A stretch of 64,000 bases of DNA from assembly GCA_035711845.1 (NCBI GenBank), contig DASTBU010000113.1:6583-70582 (forward strand), read 5' to 3'. Positions within the stretch are counted from its first letter, which is position 1; each line of letters starts with the position of its first letter. This DNA comes from DASTBU01 sp035711845 (GTDB lineage Bacteria > Acidobacteriota > Vicinamibacteria > Vicinamibacterales > 2-12-FULL-66-21). Below, piece after piece: positions 43,916 to 52,353 of the stretch. Below the pieces are notes generated by a model. The model made no database searches. It had not been told where the DNA came from and saw only the letters and a program-made list of their open reading frames with translations. The translations under genes were made by a program, and so were the position numbers.

Positions 43916-44923
43916 TTGAGCGACACTGCGCAGAAATCAACCGTCTCAGCCGATCTGGCGCAGATCTTCGAGCCCATACGCGAAGATCTGGATGCCGTGG
44001 AACGCGAGTTCGTCCGCCACATTCAGTCGCGCGTTGCGCTGATCCCCGAAATGGGGCGCTACATCCAAAAGAGCGGCGGGAAACGCGTTCGACCGGCCGT
44101 ACTGCTGATGGCGGCACGACTCAGCGGGTACCAGGGAGACCGCGCGGTGCTGTACGCGTCGGTCGTCGAGTTCATCCATACGGCGACCCTGGTGCACGAC
44201 GACATCATCGACGGCGCGGATCTCCGGCGCGGCCGGATGGCGGTGCACTCGCGGTGGGGCAACGACATCACGGTCCTGCTGGGCGACTACCTCTACATCA
44301 AGTCGATGGCGATGGCGCTCACCCAGGATTCGCTCGAGATCATCCGTCTGCTGTGCGACGTGACCCTTCGGATGATCGAAGGTGAGCTGTACCAGCTGAC
44401 CAAGACCGGCGACGTCGACATCACCGAGGATGAGCACTTCGAGATCATCCGGCGGAAGACCGCGTTTCTCTTCGGCGGGTGCGCCCAGATCGGCGGCTTG
44501 CTGGGAAGCGTGACTCCCGAGCAGGAAACAGCGCTCAGGGAATACGGCTTCAACCTCGGGACCGCATTTCAACTGGTGGACGACCTGCTCGACTACACGG
44601 CCGACGCGGCGGCGCTCGGCAAGCCCATCGGCGGCGATCTCCGGGAGGGCAAGGTCACGCTGCCGGTGATTCAGCTGCTTCGCCGCGGCGATCCCGAGCC
44701 CGATCGCCTGATTCGTGATGTCGTTCGCGAGCGATCGGTCTCCCCCGAGCAGTGGCGCGAGATCCTGCGGCTGCTTCACGAAGCTCGGTCGCTGGACTTC
44801 GCTTACGATCGCGCGCTCGAGTACGCCGGACGTGCCAAGAACTGCCTGTCGGTGTTTCCGGCCAGCCGGGAGCGCGATGGGTTGCTGGCGTTGACCGATT
44901 ACGTTCTCTCCCGCGATCGGTGA
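43916..44923 (+). CDS. ispB: Long-chain polyprenyl diphosphate synthase
   Basis: The 335-residue trans-prenyltransferase has the first Asp-rich motif as LVHDDIIDGADLRRG near residue 94, the second as LVDDLLDY near 221, and GGKRVRPAVLL near 53 for isopentenyl diphosphate. It makes the C40-C50 side chain of quinones; exact chain length cannot be read with certainty. The TTG start follows the promoter at 43853. The gene name is by family and could equally be hepT- or sdsA-like. Confidence 0.88.
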   Translation: MSDTAQKSTVSADLAQIFEPIREDLDAVEREFVRHIQSRVALIPEMGRYIQKSGGKRVRPAVLLMAARLSGYQGDRAVLYASVVEFIHTATLVHDDIIDGADLRRGRMAVHSRWGNDITVLLGDYLYIKSMAMALTQDSLEIIRLLCDVTLRMIEGELYQLTKTGDVDITEDEHFEIIRRKTAFLFGGCAQIGGLLGSVTPEQETALREYGFNLGTAFQLVDDLLDYTADAAALGKPIGGDLREGKVTLPVIQLLRRGDPEPDRLIRDVVRERSVSPEQWREILRLLHEARSLDFAYDRALEYAGRAKNCLSVFPASRERDGLLALTDYVLSRDR

Positions 44924-44999
44924 GCGCGCGGCTTCCTCTGTTCTCAGCACCCGTTCCGCTCGCTCCCGGCGGCGTCACCGCCTCACCGGTGCTGCGTCG

Positions 45000-47048
45000 A
45001 TGGACCCTCTCACTCGCATAAACCAGCTCCGGGACGAAATCCGCCACCACGAGGAGCGGTACTACGTACACAGCGATCCGGAAATCACCGACGATCAGTT
45101 CGACGCGCTCGTCCGAGAGCTCGAGGCGCTCGAACGCGAGCACCCCGATCTCGTCACGCCGGATTCGCCGACCCAGCGAGTGGCCGGCCGCCCGGTCGAA
45201 GGGTTCGAGACGGCCGAGCACCTGCAGCCGATGCTCAGCCTGGACAACGCCTATTCGGAAGCAGAGCTGCGCGCGTTCCACGAGCGCGTTCGAAAAGGCG
45301 CAGGGACGGCGCTCGCCGCCGATCAGCCAGTCGAGTACGTGGCGGAGCTCAAGATCGACGGCCTGAGCATCGCGCTCACCTATGAGGCCGGCGTGCTGGT
45401 GCGCGGCGTGACCCGCGGTGATGGTGTGCGCGGCGAGGACGTCACGTCGAACGTCCGCGTCATCCGGCCGCTGCCGCTCCGGCTGCACGAGGGGCCTGCC
45501 GGGCGCGTGGAAGTGCGCGGGGAAATCTACTTGCCGCGCAAGTCGTTCGAACGGGTCAACCGCGAGCGCGAGGACAACGAGGAGCCCCCGTTTGCGAACC
45601 CGCGGAACGCGGCCGCCGGGACGATGCGGACCCTGGATGCTGCGCTGGTCGCGCGGCGCGGCCTCGGCGCGTTCGTGTATCAGGCGGTCTTTCCGGGAGC
45701 CCGGGAGCACGCGCACCATTCCGAGACCCTCGAGCAGCTTCGCGCATGGCGGCTGCCCGTCGAGCCTCACTGGCGTAAGTGCAGTGGCATCGACGAACTG
45801 CTCGCCTTCTGCCGCGAGTGGCAGGACGGCCGGCAGGTGCTCGATTTCGACACCGACGGCGTCGTCGTCAAAGTGGACGATCTCGCGCTGCGCGAACGGC
45901 TCGGCACGACCGCGAAGTTCCCGCGTTGGGCCGTCGCGTTCAAGTTTCCGGCACAGCAGGCCACCACCATCCTTCGCAGAATCGAGGTGAACGTCGGCCG
46001 CACCGGCGCCGTGACCCCCTACGCCGTGCTCGAACCGGTCTTGCTCGGCGGCTCCACGATTTCGCTCGCCACCCTGCACAACGAGCAGGAAATCGCGCGC
46101 CGCGACCTCCGGGAGGGCGACACGGTGATCATCGAAAAGGGCGGAGACGTGATCCCCAAGGTCGTCAAGGCGATCGAGACGAAGCGTCCGGCCGACTCCC
46201 GGCCCTGGGTCATGCCGACACGCTGTCCATTCTGTGACAGCGAGCTGCACAAGCCCGAGGAGGAGGTGGTCTGGCGCTGCCCGAACTCGTCCTGCCCGGC
46301 CAAAATCCGCCGCGGCCTCGAACACTTCGCCTCCCGCCGGGCGATGAATATCGAGGGACTCGGGGAGTCACTCGTCGACCAGCTGGTCACGACCGGCCTC
46401 GTGAACGACTTCTCCGATCTCTACCGGCTCGATCGAGAAACGCTCGCCAACCTTACCAGCATCTCCATCCGCGAGGGCCGCGAACTGAAGCGGCGGCTCG
46501 GCGACAAGTCGGCAGCGAAATTGCTCGCGCAGATCGAGCGCAGCAAGGGCAACGATTTCTGGCGTCTGATCTTCGGGGTGGGCGTCCGGCACGTCGGCGA
46601 GCGCGGCGCCCAGGCGCTCGCCAGGGCCTACGGGGATCTCGACGCCTTGCTCGTGGCATCGGTCGAATCACTCGAGCGCGTGCCCGACATCGGCGGCGTG
46701 GTGGCCCGATCGGTTCGCGAGTTCCTCGACGAACCGAGGAACCGCGAGCTCCTCATCCGGCTTCGCGACCTGGGCGTGAACACCGTGTCACGGGAACCGG
46801 TTTCGGGCGCTCAACCGCTGGCTGGCCGGTCCTTCGTGCTCACGGGAACGCTGTCCTCGATGAGCAGGGAAGAGGCAGCGGCGGCCATCGAGGGGCTGGG
46901 TGGAAAAGTCATCGGATCCGTCAGTCGGAAAACGAGCTACCTGGTCGTCGGGGACGACGCCGGCAGCAAGTTGGACCGGGCCCGGGAGCTCGGCGTGCCG
47001 ATCCTGACTGAACAGGAGTTCCGGACGCTTATAATGGAGGGGCAGTAG
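45000..47048 (+). CDS. ligA: NAD-dependent DNA ligase
   Basis: The 682-residue protein has all LigA parts in order: the Ia region (YYVHSDPEITDDQFD), the active-site Lys118 in AELKIDGLS, the OB fold, a four-Cys zinc finger (CPFCDSEL and CPNSSCPA, near 409-440), helix-hairpin-helix repeats, and a C-terminal BRCT domain from about 605 (LTGTLSSMSREEA). It seals nicks in replication and repair. It starts with ATG and ends 29 nt before the protease gene. Confidence 0.96.
   Translation: MDPLTRINQLRDEIRHHEERYYVHSDPEITDDQFDALVRELEALEREHPDLVTPDSPTQRVAGRPVEGFETAEHLQPMLSLDNAYSEAELRAFHERVRKGAGTALAADQPVEYVAELKIDGLSIALTYEAGVLVRGVTRGDGVRGEDVTSNVRVIRPLPLRLHEGPAGRVEVRGEIYLPRKSFERVNREREDNEEPPFANPRNAAAGTMRTLDAALVARRGLGAFVYQAVFPGAREHAHHSETLEQLRAWRLPVEPHWRKCSGIDELLAFCREWQDGRQVLDFDTDGVVVKVDDLALRERLGTTAKFPRWAVAFKFPAQQATTILRRIEVNVGRTGAVTPYAVLEPVLLGGSTISLATLHNEQEIARRDLREGDTVIIEKGGDVIPKVVKAIETKRPADSRPWVMPTRCPFCDSELHKPEEEVVWRCPNSSCPAKIRRGLEHFASRRAMNIEGLGESLVDQLVTTGLVNDFSDLYRLDRETLANLTSISIREGRELKRRLGDKSAAKLLAQIERSKGNDFWRLIFGVGVRHVGERGAQALARAYGDLDALLVASVESLERVPDIGGVVARSVREFLDEPRNRELLIRLRDLGVNTVSREPVSGAQPLAGRSFVLTGTLSSMSREEAAAAIEGLGGKVIGSVSRKTSYLVVGDDAGSKLDRARELGVPILTEQEFRTLIMEGQ
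47030..47035 (+). promoter_or_regulatory. Possible -10 element for the HtrA protease gene
   Basis: A perfect TATAAT lies at the end of ligA, about 42 nt before the ATG of the protease. The best -35 at the right distance (CTGAAC or ACTGAA) is poor, so this is tentative. GGAGG just after it is too far from the start to serve as a ribosome site. Confidence 0.35.
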
Positions 47049-47077
47049 CACCTGCGACTGCGTGAAATGGACCGTCG

Positions 47078-48592
47078 ATGTCGAAGCGCTTCACGATCGT
47101 CACCGTCGCCCTGGCCATGTCCGTGGCGTTTCTGGTGGGCCTGATCCTGGCTGGCGGGCTGACGCAGGCGCCGGTCGTCTCATCCGCGCCCGCCACGCCT
47201 CCGGCCCCGCCCGCGGCTCGCTCGCCACGGCTCACCGGCGCGGCCACGCTTCCCTCGGTCGTGAACTTCGCCGATGTCGCGGAGCGGATCAACGCGGCGG
47301 TCGTGAACATCGATTCGACATCGACTGGGGCCAACCCGTTCGCGCCGCAGCGCTACTTCCGCCGCGCGCCGGACGATCCCGACGGGCCCGCTCCCCGCGA
47401 CCGCGACACGCCCAACCAGGGCTCCGGCAGCGGCTTCATCATCGACGACGAAGGCTTCATCCTCACGAACAATCACGTCATCGAGTCCGCTTCGCGGATA
47501 ACCGTCACGCTCGCGGACGGACGCACGTTTCGCGGCGAGGTCGTCGGCGTCGATCCGGCCATCGACGTCGCGCTGATCAGGATCTCTGGCACGACCAATC
47601 TGCCGGAGGCGCCGCTCGGCAACTCGGACGACCTCAGGGTTGGCGAGTGGGTCTGCGCAATCGGCAACCCCCTGGGCTACCACCACTCGGTCACCGTGGG
47701 TGTGGTCAGCTTCATCGGACGCAAGCTGTTCGACCCCAGCCTCGACGACTACATCCAGACCGACGCGGCAATCAATTTTGGCAACAGCGGCGGGCCGCTC
47801 ATCAACTCCCGCGGCGAGGTCATCGGCATCAATTCGGCGATCAGCTCCCGCGCGAGCAACATCGGTTTCGCGGTGCCCATCAACCAGGCAATTGCGATCC
47901 TGACCCAGCTGAAGACGAAGGGTCGTGTATCCCGGGGCTTCATCGGCGTCACGCTCAGCGACGTCACGCCTGACCTGCAGCGGGCGCTCCGGCTGGACGT
48001 GTCCCGCGGCGCCATCGTCCAGGACGTCACCCCGCGCTCGCCGGCCGAACGGGCCGGCCTGAAGCCGTACGACGTGATCCTCGAGGTCGAGGGTCGCATG
48101 GTGTCGACGAACGAGGAGCTCATCAAGGATATTTCGGCGCGGCAGCCCGGTAGCGTGGCGCGGCTCGAGATCCTGCGCGAGGGGCGCCGGCAGATCCTGC
48201 CGGTAAAGCTGGCGGAGCGCCCGCCGCTTGGCGACGACCTGGCGGCCGGGGACACAGACTGGCCGTCCTCGCAACGAAGCCGTCGGCAGCCGCCGCCAGA
48301 CACCGCAGGGCTCGGTGTCTCGGTTCGCGACATGTCTCGCAGCTTAATCAACCGGCTCGAGGTGCCCGGCGACGTGCAGGGCGTGATCGTAACGAAGGTC
48401 GATCCAAACGGTCCCTCGCATCAGACTCTGCGCGCCAACTACGTGATCCTCGAGATCAATCGGCGTCCCACCCGCTCCGTGGAGGAGTACCACCGGCTCG
48501 TTGATACAATGCGGGCCGGCGACGTGCTCGCGGTCTACTACTACAATCCCGTCAGCGCGCAGCGTGAGCTCGTGACCGTCACACTCGAGTGA
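47078..48592 (+). CDS. HtrA/DegP-type serine protease with two PDZ domains
   Basis: After a membrane anchor or signal segment (residues 7-28) and a Pro/Ala-rich linker, the trypsin-like domain has His133 (TNNHVI), Asp163 (DPAIDVALI) and Ser237 (GNSGGPL). A first PDZ domain covers about 285-385 (RGFIGVTLSDVTPDLQ) and a second 410-504 (LGVSVRDMSRSLINRLE). It degrades or refolds damaged envelope proteins. It is followed 9 nt later by a sigma54 response regulator, perhaps linking it to envelope stress. Confidence 0.92.
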   Translation: MSKRFTIVTVALAMSVAFLVGLILAGGLTQAPVVSSAPATPPAPPAARSPRLTGAATLPSVVNFADVAERINAAVVNIDSTSTGANPFAPQRYFRRAPDDPDGPAPRDRDTPNQGSGSGFIIDDEGFILTNNHVIESASRITVTLADGRTFRGEVVGVDPAIDVALIRISGTTNLPEAPLGNSDDLRVGEWVCAIGNPLGYHHSVTVGVVSFIGRKLFDPSLDDYIQTDAAINFGNSGGPLINSRGEVIGINSAISSRASNIGFAVPINQAIAILTQLKTKGRVSRGFIGVTLSDVTPDLQRALRLDVSRGAIVQDVTPRSPAERAGLKPYDVILEVEGRMVSTNEELIKDISARQPGSVARLEILREGRRQILPVKLAERPPLGDDLAAGDTDWPSSQRSRRQPPPDTAGLGVSVRDMSRSLINRLEVPGDVQGVIVTKVDPNGPSHQTLRANYVILEINRRPTRSVEEYHRLVDTMRAGDVLAVYYYNPVSAQRELVTVTLE

Positions 48593-48601
48593 TCCCGCTA
48601 C

Positions 48602-49972
48602 ATGGCCGCACGCATCCTGTTGATTGACGACGACGCGGGCATCCGCGATTCGATGCGGATGCCCCTCGAATACGAGGGGTACGAATACCTGTCGGCGGCG
48701 AGCGCCGAGGAAGGCGTCGCGCTGGTGCAGCGCGAATCGCCCGACATCGTGTTCCTCGACGTCAAGATGCCGGGCATGGACGGCATGGAAGCCCTCAAGC
48801 GCATCAAGGCGATCAACGAGGCCGTTCCGATCGTCATGATCTCCGCGCACGGAACGACGTCGACGGCCTTCGAGGCCTCCAAACGGGGCGCCGTGGACTT
48901 CATCGAGAAGCCCTTCGGGGCCGAGCGCCTGCTGGTCACGATCCGCAACCAGCTCGATCGCACGCGCCTGATTGACGAAAACAAGTCGCTGCGGCGCGCC
49001 GCGGAAGTCCGCCATCAGATGGTGGGCGACAGTCCGGGGCTGCGGCAGGTGGCTGAGGCCGTCAGGCGGGCCGCGCCCACCAATGCCACCGTGCTGCTGC
49101 TGGGGGAGAGCGGCGTCGGCAAAGAGCTGGTCGCAAGAGCCGTTCACCGCAACAGCCTGCGCAGCCGGGAGCGGTTCATCCAGGTCAACTGCGCGGCCAT
49201 TCCGGAAGAGCTGATCGAATCGGAGCTGTTCGGTCACGAAAAAGGCTCGTTCACCGGTGCAACCGAAAAGCAGATCGGCAAGTTCGAGCAGGCCGACCGC
49301 GGCACCATCTTCCTCGACGAAGTCGGGGACATGAGTGCGAAGACGCAGGCGAAGGTGCTGCGCGTGCTGCAGGAGGGGGAGGTGGAGCGGCTCGGGTCGG
49401 CGCGTACGATCAAGGTCGATGTCAGGGTCATTGCCGCCACCAACAAGGATCTGGAGCAGGAGATCCACCGGGGCACCTTCCGCGAGGATCTGTACTTCCG
49501 GCTCAGCGTGATCCCGGTTCGGGTGCCGCCTCTGCGCGACAGGCGCGAGGACGTCCCGCCGCTCGTGCGGCACTTCGCCGACCTCTTCAGCCGGGAGAAC
49601 AACCGGCGGCCACCGCGGTTCACGCCGGCTGCGATGGAGTTCCTCCAGAAGGCGCGTTGGAAGGGGAACGTCCGCGAGCTCAAGAACACCGTGGAACGCC
49701 TGATTATCATGACGCCGGGGGAGACCATCGACGTCGACGATCTGCGCGACGTGGTCAGGCTTGAGTCCAAACCGTCCGTAGCCGATAATGAGAAGGAACG
49801 TCCCAACACGCTCCGAGAGTTCAAGGAGTCGGCGGAACGGGCGTTCCTCGTCGAGAAGCTCCGCGAGAACGGCTGGAATATCTCCAAGACCGCGGAAGTC
49901 ATCGGAACGCCCCGCAGCAACCTGTACAAGAAGCTCGAGCAGTACGGGATCTCGCAGGAGAACGACTCATAG
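48602..49972 (+). CDS. Sigma54-dependent response regulator (NtrC family)
   Basis: The 456-residue protein has a receiver domain with phospho-acceptor Asp53 (VFLDVKMPG), a sigma54 AAA+ domain with GESGVGKE (169-176), and a Fis-type HTH at the C-terminus (WNISKTAEVIGTPRSNLYKKL). The sigma54 contact loop reads GSFTGA at 216-221; the usual motif is GAFTGA, and Ser at this place is a tolerated variant. No cognate kinase is adjacent. The stop is followed at once by heptanucleotide repeats and the RNase P RNA. Confidence 0.92.
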   Translation: MAARILLIDDDAGIRDSMRMPLEYEGYEYLSAASAEEGVALVQRESPDIVFLDVKMPGMDGMEALKRIKAINEAVPIVMISAHGTTSTAFEASKRGAVDFIEKPFGAERLLVTIRNQLDRTRLIDENKSLRRAAEVRHQMVGDSPGLRQVAEAVRRAAPTNATVLLLGESGVGKELVARAVHRNSLRSRERFIQVNCAAIPEELIESELFGHEKGSFTGATEKQIGKFEQADRGTIFLDEVGDMSAKTQAKVLRVLQEGEVERLGSARTIKVDVRVIAATNKDLEQEIHRGTFREDLYFRLSVIPVRVPPLRDRREDVPPLVRHFADLFSRENNRRPPRFTPAAMEFLQKARWKGNVRELKNTVERLIIMTPGETIDVDDLRDVVRLESKPSVADNEKERPNTLREFKESAERAFLVEKLRENGWNISKTAEVIGTPRSNLYKKLEQYGISQENDS

Positions 49973-49975
49973 GAA

Positions 49976-50030
49976 TGCTGAATGCTGAATGCTGAATTGA
50001 TTGGAGAGTGCTGATTGCTGAGTTGATTCG
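49976..50030. repeat. Heptanucleotide array (TGCTGAA type, degenerate)
   Basis: Three clean TGCTGAA units follow the stop of the response regulator, then degenerate 7-nt units (TTGATTG, CTGATTG, CTGAGTT). It is the same family as at 31034 and the reverse complement of the array at 35013. It fills the gap between the regulator gene and the RNase P RNA. Confidence 0.7.
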
Positions 50031-50034
50031 TCGT

Positions 50035-50575
50035 CCGCCGCAGCAGGCCAGGCGATCGCCCGCCTTCGCTCGCTTCGCGAGCTTTGGCGCGACAGGCCCG
50101 CCCGGTGCAGGAAAAGACACCGAGAGCTTGCCGCGCCGAAGCCCGCGTAGCGGGCGGAGGCGAGAGGAAAGTCCGAACTCCGCAGGGCAGTGCGCCGGGT
50201 AACGCCCGGTCAGGGCAACCTGAAGGAAAGTGGCACAGAAAACATACCGCCCCGACGTGCCCGGCACGTCGGAGTAAGGGTGAAAAGGTGCGGTAAGAGC
50301 GCACCGCGCCCGTGGCAACATGGGTGGCAGGCAAAACCCCGCACGGAGCAAGGCCAAATAGGGAGGCGCTTCAGGACGGCCCGTCCGACCGCCTTCGCCA
50401 AGGCTACGGCGAGCTCGCCGTAGCTGAAAGCGGAGGTGAACGCCTCCGGGTAGGCCGCTCGACTCCGCCAGTGATGGCGGGGCTAGAGGAATGATCGTCA
50501 CGCCGTCGCTCGCGCCCCGAAAGGCTGCGCGAGCGAAGGCGGACAGAATTCGGCTTACGGCCCGCTGCGGCGGGC
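50035..50575 (+). ncRNA. rnpB: RNase P RNA, bacterial type A
   Basis: Conserved core strings are present in order: GAGGAAAGTCCG (50164-50175), GGTAACGCCCGG, GAAAGTGGCACAGAAAACAT, GGGTGAAAAGGTGCGGTAAG, GAGCAAGGCCAAATAGGG (50346-50363), GTAGGCCGCT and ACAGAATTCGGCTTAC (50543-50558). Helix P1 pairs 50035-50049 with about 50561-50575. At some 540 nt it is well over the usual 350-400 nt: extra hairpins lie near 50050-50110, 50386-50440 and 50497-50540. It matures the 5' ends of tRNAs. The P1 3' strand is also part of the terminator. Confidence 0.93.
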
Positions 50576-50582
50576 CTTTTTT
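50559..50582 (+). terminator. Intrinsic terminator of the RNase P RNA
   Basis: GGCCCGC and GCGGGCC form a perfect 7-bp GC stem around TGCG, followed by six T. The stem overlaps the 3' strand of helix P1, so terminator folding and P1 pairing compete until the end is trimmed. Confidence 0.9.
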
Positions 50583-50586
50583 GTGT

Positions 50587-50664
50587 GGGGACAGGCTCCT
50601 TAAGGTGCCTGTCCCCTTAGAGTGCCTGTCCCCTTAGAGTGCCTGTCCCCTTAAGGCACCCGTC
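50587..50664. repeat. 17-bp tandem repeat with inverted flanks
   Basis: GTGCCTGTCCCCTTAGA occurs at 50605 and 50622, and again with a changed end at 50639. To the left GGGGACAGGC (50587-50596) is the reverse complement of GCCTGTCCCC inside the units, and GGCACC to the right pairs with GGTGCC. The array can thus fold into alternative hairpins. It lies between the RNase P terminator and the epimerase gene. Confidence 0.8.
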
Positions 50665-50695
50665 CCGCGCACGCTTATTGCTAAGATTCACGGTG

Positions 50696-51649
50696 ATGGC
50701 TCATTACCTCGTTACGGGCGGCGCGGGTTTCATCGGATCCCACCTGACGGAGGAACTGGTTCGCCGGGGACATCGCGTCCGGGTTGCCGATTCTCTGGTC
50801 ACGGGCAGACGCTCCAACCTCGATCACGTTCCGGACATCGAATTCCTCGAGGGCGACCTCGCCGAACTGGACGTTGCCCGCCAGGCTGTCAAAGACGTGG
50901 ATTTCGTCCTGCACCAGGCAGCGATTCCATCCGTGCCGCGGTCGGTCAGCGATCCCATCACATCCAATCGGGCCAACGTCGACGGGACCCTGAACGTGCT
51001 CGTGGCCGCTCGGGACGCGCGCGTCCGCCGGCTCGTGTTCGCCGGCTCCTCGTCGGCGTACGGCGACACGCCCACGCTTCCCAAGCACGAGGGAATGCCC
51101 AACACCCCCCTGTCCCCCTACGCGCTGCAGAAGGTGGTCGGGGAGCAGTACCTCCAGATGTTCACGAAGCTCTACGGCCTGGAAACGGTCAGTACCAGGT
51201 ACTTCAACGTTTTTGGTCCGCGGCAGGACCCATCGTCACCCTACTCCGGGGTGATCTCGGTCTTTGCGACCGCGCTGCTGGACGGACGCTCGCCGACGAT
51301 CTTCGGCGACGGCGAGCAGACCCGCGACTTCACCTATATCGCCAACGTGGTCGATGGCGTCCTGCGCGCGTGCGAGGCGGACGACGCCAGCGGGCAGGTG
51401 ATCAACGTCGCGACGGGCGGGCGGGTCTCCCTCAACACGTTGTTCGAGACCATGCGGCGCCTGATTGGCGCAGATGTTCAGCCCCGATATGCCGAGCCGC
51501 GGGCCGGGGACGTCCGCGATTCGCAAGCCGACATCGCGAAAGCCCGCCGGATTCTGGGATACGAGCCCGTGGTGAGCTTCGAAGAGGGGCTCCGGACGAC
51601 GGTGGCGTGGTACCGCGCGTCCCGGACCGGCGCGGGAGCCAGCGCCTAG
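50696..51649 (+). CDS. UDP-sugar 4-epimerase-like SDR protein
   Basis: The 317-residue extended SDR has GGAGFIGSHLTEEL at 8-21, AGSSSAYGD with the catalytic Ser, YALQK with Tyr and Lys, and YFNVFGPRQDPSSPYSGVI, which resembles the UDP-N-acetylhexosamine 4-epimerases WbpP/TviC. RDFTYIANVVDGV is the usual late motif. It probably supplies a UDP-hexosamine for surface glycan. The ATG at 50696 begins the Rossmann strand directly. Confidence 0.85.
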   Translation: MAHYLVTGGAGFIGSHLTEELVRRGHRVRVADSLVTGRRSNLDHVPDIEFLEGDLAELDVARQAVKDVDFVLHQAAIPSVPRSVSDPITSNRANVDGTLNVLVAARDARVRRLVFAGSSSAYGDTPTLPKHEGMPNTPLSPYALQKVVGEQYLQMFTKLYGLETVSTRYFNVFGPRQDPSSPYSGVISVFATALLDGRSPTIFGDGEQTRDFTYIANVVDGVLRACEADDASGQVINVATGGRVSLNTLFETMRRLIGADVQPRYAEPRAGDVRDSQADIAKARRILGYEPVVSFEEGLRTTVAWYRASRTGAGASA

Positions 51650-51999
51650 GCCAGGATACTTCACCGACAAACGAGCGGCTCGGAGACGACTCATGTCGGC
51701 GGGCCGAAGGGCGTCACCCAGCAACTCCCCGCGTCCCGTCGTCAGCCTCAGTTGACATTCCCGCGCACTCCCGCGCGCACCCGGCGCGTGCGCTCGGCAC
51801 GGCCGTGACCACAACTCCGGCGGCTACCACATTTTCCACGGACATCTGCGTGCCGATCGCTTCTCGGCAGTGGATTTGCCCTCCAGCGCGGCGGTCCCCA
51901 CGCACCATCGATATCCACAGTGGCTCGGACCTCTCACTTGGCGGATCGGGTGGTGGGGATCCTTACAGGCCGAGCCAGTTGTTCGCAGAAGGAGGCCAC
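51650..51999. other. 350-nt gap with no gene recognised
   Basis: The stretch between the epimerase and the ComEA-like gene has no protein I can support on either strand. A TTGACA at 51753 has no partner -10. A plus-strand frame runs through it but its composition is that of a shadow. A leader RNA cannot be excluded. The only clear signal is AAGGAGG just before the next ATG. Confidence 0.4.
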
Positions 52000-52338
52000 A
52001 TGCGCGCTCTGTCGTTCGTCACGGGAATTCTGCTCGCCTCGTTGTCCATCGTCGCCCCTGTCGCGCACGCGCAGGAAAAAGCTGCCAAGCCGAAGCCGTC
52101 TGCGTCGGTGGCTACACCCATCAACCTGAACACCGCGACCGCCGCGCAGCTCGAAGGGCTGCCCGGCATCGGCCCCCGCACCGCGCAGCTCATCGTCCAG
52201 CACCGGGAGAAGAACGGCAACTTCAAGAAGGTGGAGGAGTTGATGAACATCAAGGGTATCGGGGAGAAGAGCTTTCTGAAGATCAAGCCGATGGTCACGG
52301 TGGGCGGAGAGAAAGAGCGTCCGGATCAATCTCGGTAG
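52000..52338 (+). CDS. ComEA-like helix-hairpin-helix protein
   Basis: The 112-residue protein has a signal peptide (residues 1-25, cleavage near AHAQ), a Lys/Pro linker and the ComEA-type double HhH (INLNTATAAQLEGLPGIGP and NIKGIGEKSFLKIKP). Such proteins bind DNA outside the membrane and help its uptake. AAGGAGG four bases before the ATG is a strong ribosome site and fixes the start. It is followed by a pseudopilin-like gene, in keeping with a competence or pilus role. Confidence 0.85.
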   Translation: MRALSFVTGILLASLSIVAPVAHAQEKAAKPKPSASVATPINLNTATAAQLEGLPGIGPRTAQLIVQHREKNGNFKKVEELMNIKGIGEKSFLKIKPMVTVGGEKERPDQSR

Positions 52339-52353
52339 GAGGGCGCCGCGCCC

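Noticed and set aside
44655..46325. Long open frame opposite ligA, with similar ones opposite metG/larC and the 28-29.5 kb GT-C gene
   Set aside because: These frames are mirror images of well-supported genes in GC-rich DNA, have Arg/His/Pro-rich low-complexity translations and match no domain.
48602..49972. The GSFTGA loop as a broken sigma54 contact
   Set aside because: Ser for Ala at this position is a conservative variant, and the rest of the AAA+ domain is intact, so I treat the protein as functional.
51753..51790. TTGACA as a promoter for the ComEA-like gene
   Set aside because: No acceptable -10 lies 16-18 nt downstream and the region is too GC-rich.
51650..51999. Riboswitch upstream of the ComEA-like gene, for example cyclic di-GMP
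   Set aside because: None of the conserved core strings of the known class could be found by eye; only a covariance search could settle it.
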